A stretch of DNA of 37,004 nt from positions 1-37,004 of the IMG/VR virus record IMGVR_UViG_3300008448_000277; one strand, written 5' to 3'. The position numbers and the translations under genes were made by a program. Below the pieces are notes generated by a model. It saw only the letters and a program-made list of their open reading frames with translations, made no database searches and was not told the DNA's origin. Origin of the DNA: a virus. This document shows positions 8,158 to 16,184 of this stretch, piece by piece (the first letter of the stretch is position 1; each line of letters starts with the position of its first letter).

Positions 8158-9071
8158 TAATCCCACCACGTTTACAGGAAGTCGACATCAAGGCTAACGG
8201 CGGTGTTGCGTCTATTTGGTGTGAAGACATGGACGCAATCGGTTTGTCTATGTCAACAACTGCACTAGCTGGGCACACTGTTGTTTTTGAGGTGTCAAAC
8301 AATGCGGAGTTAAATGCGGACACCCAACTGCCATCTGGTGGCAATTGGTATACGGTTCAAGCTCAACGCACTAACGCGGCAACTATCGAAACGGGTGCCG
8401 CGGCGTTGGCGACCACCCCAGTATATGGTTGGGTGATCCCAATTTCTGGGTGGCGGTTTTTTCGAGTCCGTGCAACTGCACATACATCGGGATCTGCCAC
8501 ATGGATGTTGATGGCAACTCGTGGTTCTAATTCAATGATGCCTAATACAGGGACCACCACTATTTCTGGTTCGGTGTCGCTAACTGGCACAGACTTGGCG
8601 ACAGTTGGGCAAGGTGCTGAAGATGCAGCAGCAGCAGGAAATGCTGTTCGTGTTGGCGGCAGGGTTCGCACTGCGTCATTAACTACATTGGTTGCTAATG
8701 ATTCTGCAGATATGACGATGACGACTGCTGGGCAACAATTAGTTAAAATCGGCGGCTTGGCAGAAACAACTTGGAATGCCAGCTTGGTGCTAACAACTAC
8801 AACGGCAGCAGCGTTAGCAGCGGCAGGCGGAGCGGTCTTAAAACGCCACATTACTGGCGTTCAAGCGATTAACACGGGCGCGGCAGCCGTTGATTTAATT
8901 ATATTGGACGGAGCGACTGAGCGCTGGCGCTTATCGCTGCCGATTAATGTGCCAGTTGCCATATCTTTTGACGCCTCACATTTAGTGACAACAGCAAACA
9001 CGGCACTGAATGTTAATTTATCAGCAGCTGGAACGGTGCGCATTAACGCGCAAGGTTACACAGCAGCATAG
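8154..9071 (+). CDS. Probable virion (decoration/fibre-like) protein, 305 aa
   Basis: The family is not recognised. The protein is rich in Thr, Ala, Ser and Val with alternating beta-type sequence throughout (for example TTTISGSVSLTGTDL), no catalytic motif and no membrane segment, as in phage decoration or fibre-like proteins. It overlaps the upstream gene by 4 bp and lies within the head-completion cluster, where other P22-like phages carry optional decoration genes. It uses TTA and ATT codons more freely than its neighbours, which may show that it was acquired separately. Confidence 0.65.
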   Translation: MIIPPRLQEVDIKANGGVASIWCEDMDAIGLSMSTTALAGHTVVFEVSNNAELNADTQLPSGGNWYTVQAQRTNAATIETGAAALATTPVYGWVIPISGWRFFRVRATAHTSGSATWMLMATRGSNSMMPNTGTTTISGSVSLTGTDLATVGQGAEDAAAAGNAVRVGGRVRTASLTTLVANDSADMTMTTAGQQLVKIGGLAETTWNASLVLTTTTAAALAAAGGAVLKRHITGVQAINTGAAAVDLIILDGATERWRLSLPINVPVAISFDASHLVTTANTALNVNLSAAGTVRINAQGYTAA

Positions 9072-9081
9072 GGGAACAATC

Positions 9082-9567
9082 ATGGGATGGACGAAGCGTG
9101 AATACATCATCCAAGCATTTGAGGAAATTGGGCTGGCGTCCTATGTTTACGATTTAACGCCTGAGCAGCTGCAATCTGCACTCCGTCGTCTTGATTCAAT
9201 GATGGCTGGATGGAACGCCAACGGCATTCGCGTTGGTTGGCCATTGCCTTCGACCCAAGACGCAAGCGACATCGAAACACAAACAAATGCACCAGACATC
9301 GCCAACGAAGCAATTTATTTTGGGCTGGCGATTCGACTTGCACCAAGCTACGGCAAAGTTGTTTCGCCAGAAACGAAGCAAATGGCTGATGCGTCGTACA
9401 GCAATCTGTTGAATCAAACGTCTGAGCCTCCTCCGCAGCGCCAATATCCAGGAACGATGCCGCGTGGTGCAGGCAACAAGACTTGGAGAAATTACAACAA
9501 CCCGTTCGCAACAAACCCCGTTGATCCACTCGCGGCTGGCGCGGACAACGAAATTATATTGGAGTAG
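9082..9567 (+). CDS. P22 gp4-like head-tail adaptor (packaged-DNA stabilisation)
   Basis: This 161-aa protein matches the P22 gp4 family (166 aa), the first tail-machine protein to bind the portal after packaging. Visible family features: an early helix followed by LQSALRRLDSMMAGWNANGI (residues 34-53), an ANEAIYFGLAIRLAPSYGK segment, and a C-terminal PGTMPRGAGNKTW turn very like the MPTGSGN region of P22 gp4. ATG 9082 is used, with GGGGAA upstream. It is followed three bases later by another small structural gene. Confidence 0.88.
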   Translation: MGWTKREYIIQAFEEIGLASYVYDLTPEQLQSALRRLDSMMAGWNANGIRVGWPLPSTQDASDIETQTNAPDIANEAIYFGLAIRLAPSYGKVVSPETKQMADASYSNLLNQTSEPPPQRQYPGTMPRGAGNKTWRNYNNPFATNPVDPLAAGADNEIILE

Positions 9568-9570
9568 ACC

Positions 9571-10026
9571 ATGCCAACAATCAATCAATTATCATCTCTG
9601 GACACGGTCTCTTCAAGCGATCAGGTTCCAGTTTATTCCAACGAACAAGGCGACGCACGCAAAGCGTCCATGGCAACCATTGCCAAATTCTTGAAGACGC
9701 TGATGACTTCCAGCGACAACATGGTGACGCAATATGCAGCTCCATCTGCAACTGGGTTCACCGTTCAGGTTCAAGATGGACCAGACAACATTTGGTTGGT
9801 GTTAACACCGACTGGCGGAATGTCCTCTGGCATGATTAAGATGCCTTACGTTACGAACGCGCTTGACCGACAAGAGATCCTTGTCACAACAAGCCAGACC
9901 ATCACAGCATTGACCGTGAATGCAAACTATGCAAACACGGTTGGCGCACCAAGCACCCTCGCAGCAGGGGAATATTTCAGAATGCGATTCGAAGCTGTCA
10001 CCGACACTTGGTATCGTGTAGGATGA
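9571..10026 (+). CDS. Small structural protein, 151 aa, unknown
   Basis: Between the gp4-like and gp10-like genes lies a 151-aa protein. It begins MPTINQLSSLDTVSSSDQVPVYS and includes GDARKASMATIAKFLK, a pattern common near the N-terminus of phage tail or neck proteins. The C-terminal part is beta-rich (IWLVLTPTGGMSSGMIKMPY, YANTVGAPSTLAAGEYFRM) and may form a small knob. The precise role is unknown; it is probably a virion protein by position. Confidence 0.75.
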   Translation: MPTINQLSSLDTVSSSDQVPVYSNEQGDARKASMATIAKFLKTLMTSSDNMVTQYAAPSATGFTVQVQDGPDNIWLVLTPTGGMSSGMIKMPYVTNALDRQEILVTTSQTITALTVNANYANTVGAPSTLAAGEYFRMRFEAVTDTWYRVG

Positions 10027-10036
10027 GGAGAATAAA

Positions 10037-10453
10037 ATGCCAATCGTAAACAAATCAGGTCACACAACGATAGACGTCCCAGTCGGTCAAAAAGTAATAG
10101 TCGGAACACTTGGAAACGGCTGGGCTGTTGTGTTTTCATCAAACAAGCCAAGTTCACAGCCAGAGCAATTTTATGAACTTGGTCGCGTTCAGAATGGATC
10201 TAAGGTATTTGGGCCATTTACTTCTGAGTGCCGACTCGACATACAAGCGCCAATCGGCAGCGCGTGCGAATACGCAGTCGGGGTTAGCCCAAGTTTGTCG
10301 ACAGTCGGTGTAAAATCAACTGGTCAACTTGCAACCCCGAATCTTTCTGCAGACCCAGCGGGTGCGACAAAGGGGGATTTTTACTTCAACTCAACGACAA
10401 ACAAACTCAAGGTGTTCAACGGAACTGCTTGGGAAACGATAACCTCTGCTTAG
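10037..10453 (+). CDS. Small structural protein, 138 aa, with fibre-like C-terminal motif
   Basis: The function is not recognised. The N-terminal half is beta-rich and may form a small sandwich. The C-terminus carries GDFYFNSTTNKLKVFNG and ends in AWETITSA, a motif widely found in phage tail fibres and neck proteins as a short strand-turn repeat. ATG 10037 follows a GAGGAGAATAAA ribosome-binding site. It lies directly before the gp10-like gene in a closely packed run of head-completion genes. Confidence 0.72.
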   Translation: MPIVNKSGHTTIDVPVGQKVIVGTLGNGWAVVFSSNKPSSQPEQFYELGRVQNGSKVFGPFTSECRLDIQAPIGSACEYAVGVSPSLSTVGVKSTGQLATPNLSADPAGATKGDFYFNSTTNKLKVFNGTAWETITSA

Positions 10454-10462
10454 GACTTTAGT

Positions 10463-11866
10463 ATGCAAATTCCAATCATCAACGGGATATACACGGATGC
10501 TAATGCAGACTTCCGCACCGCATATCCGCACAACCTGATCCCTGTTCCGAAGCAAAACGGAATCTCACAGGGATATTTGCGTCCTGCTGATGGTTTGGAA
10601 GTTGTAGCGACGGTTGGTGGGATTGATCGCGGAGGAATCAATTGGAGCGGGACTTGTTATCGTGTTTGCGGATCCAACCTGATACGCGTTGACGCAAACA
10701 ACAACACGACCATCCTAGGCAGCGTTGAGAATGACGACATGCCCGTGTCAATGGCTTATTCGTTCGATCGCCTTGCAATTGTGTCCAACAGGAAGTTGTT
10801 TTACTACAGCAACGGAGTGATGTCTCAAGTGACGGACTCTGACCTTGGAAGCGTCATTGGTGTGACTTGGATTGACGGGTATTTCCTTCTGACAGACGGA
10901 ACGTCTATGATTGTCACGGACTTGTCAGATCCGTACTCTGTCAACCCGCTTAAATACGGATCTGCCGAAGCAGACCCAGACCCAATAATGGCTGTGGAGA
11001 AGTTTCGCGGCGAGTTGTACGCCATTGGTCGATATACGATTGAAGCGTTTCAAGACGTTGGCAACTCTTTGTTCCCATTCCAGCGCATTCCAGGAGCACT
11101 CATCACGCGCGGTGCAATCGGTCGCAAAGCAGCATGCGTGTTCATGGACACATTTGCGTTTGTCGGAAGCCGTCGCAATGAGCCGCTTGCTGTTTGGTCT
11201 GGAATGAACGGCTCCACGGTAAAGTTGTCAACACGAGAGATTGACCAGATTTTGCAAGGCTATTCGGAATACGACTTAATCTCGTGTGTTGTTGAAGCCA
11301 AGATCGAAGACAACCACCAGTTTCTTTATGTTCACCTGCCTGACAAAACACTGGTTTATGATGCTGCAGGATCTGCCGCTGTTCAAGAACCCGTTTGGTT
11401 CACACTCGGAAGCGGCAACGACGAAGACAAAACATACAGAGCTCGCTTCATGGTGTGGTGCGACAACAGATGGACGTTCGGAGATCCGACAAAAGCGCAG
11501 ATCGGGACATTCACAAACAAGGTTTCAAGCCATTATGGCGAGGTCGTTGGTTGGGAATTTGGCACGCAGATTGTTTACAACGAAGGCAAAGGGGCTTTGA
11601 TCCACGAACTTGAGCTTGTAACGCTTTCTGGTCGTGTCGAATTTGGTGCAGACCCTGTTGTTTGGACGTCTTATTCCACAGACGGCACAACTTGGAGCCA
11701 AGAGCATCCAAAACGTGCTGGCAAAACAGGCGAGAGAAACATCAGGTTGTCTTGGCTGCAGCAAGGAAACTTCCGTCAATGGAGAATCCAGAAGTTTCGT
11801 GGCACGTCTGAGGCTTTCTTGTCGTTTGCTAAGCTCGAGGCACGCATGGAGGCGCTAAATGTCTGA
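10463..11866 (+). CDS. P22 gp10-like tail hub protein (packaged-DNA stabilisation)
   Basis: This 467-aa protein corresponds to P22 gp10 (472 aa), which forms the hub below the gp4 ring and closes the portal channel. The match rests on length, place (gp4, then gp10) and family-type segments: N-terminal QIPIINGIYTDANADFRTAYP, LRPADGLE near residue 40, a beta-propeller-like run of repeats (LIRVDANNNTTILGSV, LFYYSNGVMSQVTDSDLG), and RGAIGRKAACVFMDTFAFVG around 220-240. It overlaps the next gene by 8 bp. Confidence 0.88.
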   Translation: MQIPIINGIYTDANADFRTAYPHNLIPVPKQNGISQGYLRPADGLEVVATVGGIDRGGINWSGTCYRVCGSNLIRVDANNNTTILGSVENDDMPVSMAYSFDRLAIVSNRKLFYYSNGVMSQVTDSDLGSVIGVTWIDGYFLLTDGTSMIVTDLSDPYSVNPLKYGSAEADPDPIMAVEKFRGELYAIGRYTIEAFQDVGNSLFPFQRIPGALITRGAIGRKAACVFMDTFAFVGSRRNEPLAVWSGMNGSTVKLSTREIDQILQGYSEYDLISCVVEAKIEDNHQFLYVHLPDKTLVYDAAGSAAVQEPVWFTLGSGNDEDKTYRARFMVWCDNRWTFGDPTKAQIGTFTNKVSSHYGEVVGWEFGTQIVYNEGKGALIHELELVTLSGRVEFGADPVVWTSYSTDGTTWSQEHPKRAGKTGERNIRLSWLQQGNFRQWRIQKFRGTSEAFLSFAKLEARMEALNV

Positions 11867-12614
11867 CCAATTGCCACTTAACAGGCAGCTTCTTGCTCAG
11901 TTCCTGCCAAATCCACAACTAATCCGTGCATTTGAGAATCTATTCAGCGCGGTGTATGTGGAAGGGGCTTCAAACTTGCAAGATCTTCAGGTAGATTCCC
12001 AGTCTGCGCAGCTGAAAGCTGGTGAGGCGTTGGAAAAGTTGGCTGACGTTGCCAATTTACTTGCGTCCGTGCTTCTGCACCCATTGAAGGAACAAACTCA
12101 AACGGAACAAACATTTTATCCAATCAAAGAACTTTCGCAAACAGAACAGCAGTTCTTTCCAGCGACATTCGAATGGCAACAACAGCAGAATTTGGACGTT
12201 GCGCGGCAGCAGGTTCAACAAGATGTTTATACACCTCCAAACGCACTCAATTCGTGTGCAGAGCAGGTTTATTCATCTGGATCTTGGAACCCTACAGTCT
12301 CTTCAACTTCTGGCTCTATAACATCGTATTCCGTGGCATACGCAAAGTGGATCAGAATAGGCGACTTGTTGTTCGTTAATTTCAACTTGACGATTACGAA
12401 CAACGGAACGGGCGGTGGAGCAATTCTTCTTTCGCTTCCATTTGCATCAAAAAATGCAGAGATCGGAAAGTTTAGGGAAGGTGCTGCAACAGGCAAAATG
12501 GGTGCCATAGTGACTTCAGCAGGTTCAAATTCTGCAGCTATGGTGTTTTACGACAACGGGTATCCAGGAGGAGCGTCTTACTCTCTGACTGGCAATTTAA
12601 CATATAGGATATAA
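11859..12614 (+). CDS. Candidate tail needle or short fibre protein, 251 aa
   Basis: This gene lies where P22 carries the tail needle gp26, but I do not see clear sequence similarity. The first ~75 residues are helical (LNRQLLAQFLPNPQLIRAFENLF, then a run of heptad-like Leu/Ala), suggesting trimerisation and attachment to the hub. A Gln/Thr-rich linker follows. The last ~115 residues are beta-rich (SYSVAYAKWIRIGDLLFVNFN, LTITNNGTGGGAILLSLPF), like the jelly-roll knobs of fibres and some needles. It overlaps the gp10-like gene and is followed 2 bp later by another small gene. Needle versus fibre is unresolved. Confidence 0.6.
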   Translation: MSDQLPLNRQLLAQFLPNPQLIRAFENLFSAVYVEGASNLQDLQVDSQSAQLKAGEALEKLADVANLLASVLLHPLKEQTQTEQTFYPIKELSQTEQQFFPATFEWQQQQNLDVARQQVQQDVYTPPNALNSCAEQVYSSGSWNPTVSSTSGSITSYSVAYAKWIRIGDLLFVNFNLTITNNGTGGGAILLSLPFASKNAEIGKFREGAATGKMGAIVTSAGSNSAAMVFYDNGYPGGASYSLTGNLTYRI

Positions 12615-12616
12615 TC

Positions 12617-12952
12617 ATGGCCATCACACTCAAAAACATCATCCCACGCAAATTGGCAGAAAATGCAGCGACAACGCAATACACAGCGACAAACTGCAAA
12701 ACTGTGATTGACAAGTTCACGGCGACCAACACCACCGCTGCACCAGTCACCGTGGACGTGTATCTTGTTGCATCTGGCGGAACGGCTGGCGCGGCAAACA
12801 AAGTTGTTTCTGCAAAGTCTATTCAGGCGGGCGAGACTTACACATTCCCAGAATTGGTTGGTCAGTCCCTAGAGAATGGCGGGTTCATTTCTACGACCGC
12901 TGGTGCAGCAACTTCTCTCGTAATCAGCGCATCTGGCAGAGAAATTACTTAA
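12617..12952 (+). CDS. Small beta-rich virion-type protein, 111 aa
   Basis: This 111-aa protein has regular beta strands (TVIDKFTATNTTAAPVTVDV, GETYTFPELVGQSLENG, ATSLVISASGREIT) and no enzyme motif. Such small Ig-like or jelly-roll proteins are common in phage neck and tail clusters. It starts with MAITLKNIIPRK. It is the last gene before the promoter at 12958, so it closes the first part of the late block. The function is unknown. Confidence 0.7.
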   Translation: MAITLKNIIPRKLAENAATTQYTATNCKTVIDKFTATNTTAAPVTVDVYLVASGGTAGAANKVVSAKSIQAGETYTFPELVGQSLENGGFISTTAGAATSLVISASGREIT

Positions 12953-12957
12953 AATTG

Positions 12958-12986
12958 TTGCTTTTTAGGTTAAAATACGTCATAAT
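12958..12986 (+). promoter_or_regulatory. Predicted internal late promoter
   Basis: TTGCTT (12958-12963), 17 bases, CATAAT (12981-12986), followed by TCC as in the terminase promoter. It sits immediately after the stop of the 111-aa gene and should start a transcript for the hydroxylase, the acetyltransferase and the ejection genes. Confidence 0.75.
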
Positions 12987-13048
12987 TCCGAGCAGTTGAG
13001 ATTCTTTGAGTGACCAACCGCTCGTACAACCCTGAAAAGGAGACTGCT

Positions 13049-13630
13049 GTGAAGCATTTTCAAAGAATCTCGAGTGGAATCGACACAAGCCTTTTGGTCT
13101 TGGCAATCAATCGCGCTGCCAAGATGTCAGATGTGTGGAAAGAAGACACATACCTTCGTGATTATCCGCAAGGTCCATTTGGCGACACAGAATCCATCAT
13201 CCTGCGATTCCCCCCTCGCTCTGTTAAAGAAACAGAAGAAGAGTTGCAGAATCATCTAAGCGCAGTTGACCAGCACGAGAATGTTGACCAACCAATTTTC
13301 AAACTCCTTCCAGAATTCCGTCCCGTTATTTTCAGCTTAATGGCAGCCGTGCAAGGTGAACGCCTTGGTCGCTGCATAATCAACAAGTTGAAATCTGGAG
13401 GTCGAATTTATCCGCACGAAGACACCCCTGCACACGCAGAGTATTGGGACAGATTCCACATCGTGCTTCAGGCTGGTCCAGGATCTTTGTTTCGTTGCGG
13501 AGACGAACAGGTCAACATGATGACTGGCGAGGTTTGGTGGTTCAACAACCGCATTGAACACGAAGTCTTCAACAATTCAGCAGACGACAGAATCCATCTT
13601 GTCGTGGACATTCGGACGTCTAAGCCATGA
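13049..13630 (+). CDS. Aspartyl/asparaginyl beta-hydroxylase-like 2OG-Fe(II) oxygenase
   Basis: This 193-aa protein has the features of the aspartyl/asparaginyl beta-hydroxylase family, which uses 2-oxoglutarate and Fe(II) to hydroxylate protein side chains. Seen: the metal-binding HxD (H123-E124-D125), the distal His in IEHEVFNN (H171) and the 2-oxoglutarate-binding Arg in DDRIHLVVDI (R181). I chose GTG 13049, which follows AAAAGGAG by six bases. A GTG at 13010 has no such site. It overlaps the GNAT gene by 4 bp. The substrate is unknown; being in the virion cluster, it may modify a structural or host surface protein (inference). Confidence 0.85.
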   Translation: MKHFQRISSGIDTSLLVLAINRAAKMSDVWKEDTYLRDYPQGPFGDTESIILRFPPRSVKETEEELQNHLSAVDQHENVDQPIFKLLPEFRPVIFSLMAAVQGERLGRCIINKLKSGGRIYPHEDTPAHAEYWDRFHIVLQAGPGSLFRCGDEQVNMMTGEVWWFNNRIEHEVFNNSADDRIHLVVDIRTSKP

Positions 13631-14082
13631 TAACAGTCCAACTAGAATCTTTCGCTGAAAGACTTGCTGAGTTCAAGCCGTTGTTCCCTCTTCACTGGGA
13701 AGAACTCGCTCTAAACAAAGATAAAGTCCCTCTGGATCCGCAATACGACATTTACATCGCCCGTGAACAGCGTGGCGAATTGATTTTCGCAACTATGCGA
13801 GAGCTTGGCGCGCCAATTGGATATTTCATCGGCTTTATCGCTCCAGGATTGCACTACAAGACTTGCTTGACTTGCACAATGGACATATTTTACGTTCACC
13901 CTGAAAAGCGCGGTGGACGTTGCGGCATCAAGTTGTTCAAATTCGTCGAAGCAGAATTGAAACGAAGAGGTGTGCAACGTTGGTTCGTCGGATCCAAATG
14001 CCACGCTGATGCTAGTTGGTTATTTGAGCACCTTGCATTTGACAAGGTCGAAGTGTATTATTCCAAGTGGTTAGGAGAATAA
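13627..14082 (+). CDS. GNAT-family acetyltransferase
   Basis: This 151-aa protein has the GNAT fold: the acetyl-CoA-binding motif A appears as MDIFYVHPEKRGGRCGIKLF (R/Q-x-x-G-x-G-like, around residues 80-101), followed by a helix (FVEAELKRRGVQ) and the motif B-like region WLFEHLAFDKVEVYYSKWL. Similar acetyltransferases are often found beside internal virion or ejection genes in podophages. The acceptor is unknown: it could be a virion protein, a host protein or a small molecule. The 4-bp overlap with the hydroxylase suggests that the two are made together. Confidence 0.85.
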   Translation: MITVQLESFAERLAEFKPLFPLHWEELALNKDKVPLDPQYDIYIAREQRGELIFATMRELGAPIGYFIGFIAPGLHYKTCLTCTMDIFYVHPEKRGGRCGIKLFKFVEAELKRRGVQRWFVGSKCHADASWLFEHLAFDKVEVYYSKWLGE

Positions 14083-14083
14083 A

Positions 14084-14719
14084 ATGGTAGCAGCAGCAGT
14101 CGTCGGAGCAGCAGTCGTCGGAGGTGTTGCGTCATCAATGTCGCAAAAATCCGCAGCGAACTCTGCAGCAGATGCACAAACACAATCTGCACAAATGGGT
14201 GTTGAGGAACAACGTCGTCAATTTGATGCAATTCAAAGTCTGATGAAGCCATATGTAAACACAGGTCTCGGTGCACTTACTGGGCAGCAAAATCTTCTTG
14301 GGTTGAATGGCAATCAAGCCCAAATGGACGCCATCAACGGCATCAAGAACGGCTCGCAGTTCCAAGTGTTGCAGAAACAAGGAAACGATGCAATCTTGCA
14401 GAATGCAGCTGCAACAGGCGGTCTTCGTGGCGGAAATGTGCAAGGTGCACTCGCCCAGTTTAGTCCGCAAATGCTTCAGCAGCTAATCCAACAACAATAT
14501 CAGAACCTTGGCGGATTGTCAACGATGGGACAGAACTCTGCAGCGATGGTCGGAACTGCTGGACAGAACTCTGCCAACCAAATCTCCAATTTGTTCCAGC
14601 AACAAGGGGCTGCAACAGCGGGTGCGTATTTGGCCTCTGGCAAAGCAGACGCTCAAATGTGGAACAGCATGGCGCAAGGCGTTGGAACGTATGCTGGCAT
14701 GAAGTCTGGAGGATTTTAA
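14084..14719 (+). CDS. P22 gp7-like ejection protein
   Basis: This 211-aa protein resembles P22 gp7 (229 aa), one of three proteins ejected with DNA to form the trans-envelope channel. Matching features: a hydrophobic Ala/Val N-terminus (AAAVVGAAVVGGVASSM), a segment around residues 48-65 (FDAIQSLMKPYVNTGLGAL), an AATGGLRGGNVQGALAQFSPQM motif like ATGGL...L..IAPQ in P22, and repeated QNSAN segments. It is the first of three adjacent ejection genes, followed by the next gene after one base. Confidence 0.8.
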   Translation: MVAAAVVGAAVVGGVASSMSQKSAANSAADAQTQSAQMGVEEQRRQFDAIQSLMKPYVNTGLGALTGQQNLLGLNGNQAQMDAINGIKNGSQFQVLQKQGNDAILQNAAATGGLRGGNVQGALAQFSPQMLQQLIQQQYQNLGGLSTMGQNSAAMVGTAGQNSANQISNLFQQQGAATAGAYLASGKADAQMWNSMAQGVGTYAGMKSGGF

Positions 14720-14720
14720 A

Positions 14721-16184
14721 ATGGATCCTATCAATTACGACATCAACGTCGCAACCCCATTCCAAGCTGGGTTGCAGGGCTTCCAAGGCGGTTTGGCGAT
14801 CTCTGACGCCCTTCGCCAGCAGAAGCTTGTGCAACAACAACAACAACAACAGCAAATAATGCAGAATGATCTTGGCTTGCTTGCTGCAAATCCAAGTCCG
14901 ACAGCGACAGATTATGCAGCGATGATGACGAAATATCCGCAGCTTTCGGATCATTTCAAGAAGTCTTGGGACGTGCTAAGTGCAGACCAGCAGCAAAACA
15001 AGTTGCAGAACGCAACGCAGGTGCACGCAGCCTTGACGCAAGGACGTCCAGATGTAGCCGTTCAGCTGATGCAGAATCAAGTGGACGCTTACAAAAACTC
15101 TGGAAACGACAAAGAGGCGCAAGCTGCAGACACGATGCGCAAGCTAATTCAACTAGACCCTTCTACAGCCCGAACTACTTCTGGCTTGCTTTTGTCGAGC
15201 ATAATGGGGCCAGACAAATTTGCATCAACATTTAACACACTTGGAAACGAAACTCGTGCGCAAGACCAAGCTCCTTCTGCACTGGAGAAATCCCGTGCAG
15301 AAGCAAAAAGTGCAACGTACAAAGCGCAAGGCGACGCCTATCTGCCACAGCAACAAGCTGCAGCAACACAAGGTGCAGTATATGGTGCGCAAATTAAGGG
15401 TTATGAAGCGGCCAACACACCACAGAAACTTGCTCTTGAAAACAGCCAGACTCGCGCGCAGATCCAAAATCTCGACAGCACGATTGCGGAACGGGCTGCT
15501 CGACTCAACCTTGACACGGACAAATTTAAGTCCGACGTTCAGATGCAGTTGTACAAATTGAATCCTGCAAACAATTTGGACGACCAAGCTAAAAAGCTAA
15601 TCAACGACAACGTTGTGGCTTCGACAGCATCAAACCAAGCTGCGCAACAAATGATTGGCTTGGCCGACAAGCTAGAGACTTCTGGCGCTTCTTCGGGTCT
15701 TGGCGCAAAAGGTGCAGAGTTGTACAAATCATTGACGGGCAATCAAGATGCCATAACCCAGCTTCGCCAAGAATACACCCGCTTGCGCAGCACACAGGTC
15801 TCTAAGATGCTTCCTCCTGGAGCCGCATCCGACAAAGACATCGCCTTGGCAATGGCGGGATTCCCATCAGACCAATCAGATCCAAAAACAATGGCGTCCT
15901 TTCTTCGTGGGATGGCCAAGTTGCAACAGGTTGAAGCAGCATCCAAATCTGCGCAAGCGGAATGGGTCAATTCAGTCGGCCACATGGGCAAGCCTAAGCA
16001 GGACATTGAAATCAACGGCATAAAAGTCCCAGCTGGAACCAACTATGCAGATTTTTCATCTCAGTTTATCAACAAAATAGCAGACGATAAGGCTGCTGCT
16101 TCTGCAGCACAGGCTGCTCAAGGAAGAAGCTACATGCGCTTTGGAAGTCAACCGAAGCAAAATGACGCAGGGGGCGACTGGTAA
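14721..16184 (+). CDS. P22 gp20-like ejection protein
   Basis: This 487-aa protein is in the position and near the length of P22 gp20 (471 aa). It is mostly helical and rich in Ala, Gln and Asn, with a run of eight Gln at about residues 38-45 and long amphipathic helices later (NLDSTIAERAARLNLDTDKF). There is no catalytic motif. It is likely ejected into the cell envelope with the gp7- and gp16-like proteins. Its stop overlaps the start of the gp16-like gene. The call rests more on context than on sequence. Confidence 0.75.
   Translation: MDPINYDINVATPFQAGLQGFQGGLAISDALRQQKLVQQQQQQQQIMQNDLGLLAANPSPTATDYAAMMTKYPQLSDHFKKSWDVLSADQQQNKLQNATQVHAALTQGRPDVAVQLMQNQVDAYKNSGNDKEAQAADTMRKLIQLDPSTARTTSGLLLSSIMGPDKFASTFNTLGNETRAQDQAPSALEKSRAEAKSATYKAQGDAYLPQQQAAATQGAVYGAQIKGYEAANTPQKLALENSQTRAQIQNLDSTIAERAARLNLDTDKFKSDVQMQLYKLNPANNLDDQAKKLINDNVVASTASNQAAQQMIGLADKLETSGASSGLGAKGAELYKSLTGNQDAITQLRQEYTRLRSTQVSKMLPPGAASDKDIALAMAGFPSDQSDPKTMASFLRGMAKLQQVEAASKSAQAEWVNSVGHMGKPKQDIEINGIKVPAGTNYADFSSQFINKIADDKAAASAAQAAQGRSYMRFGSQPKQNDAGGDW

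Noticed and set aside
13010-13048. Upstream GTG start for the hydroxylase
   Set aside because: No ribosome-binding site before it, whereas GTG 13049 has AAAAGGAG six bases upstream.
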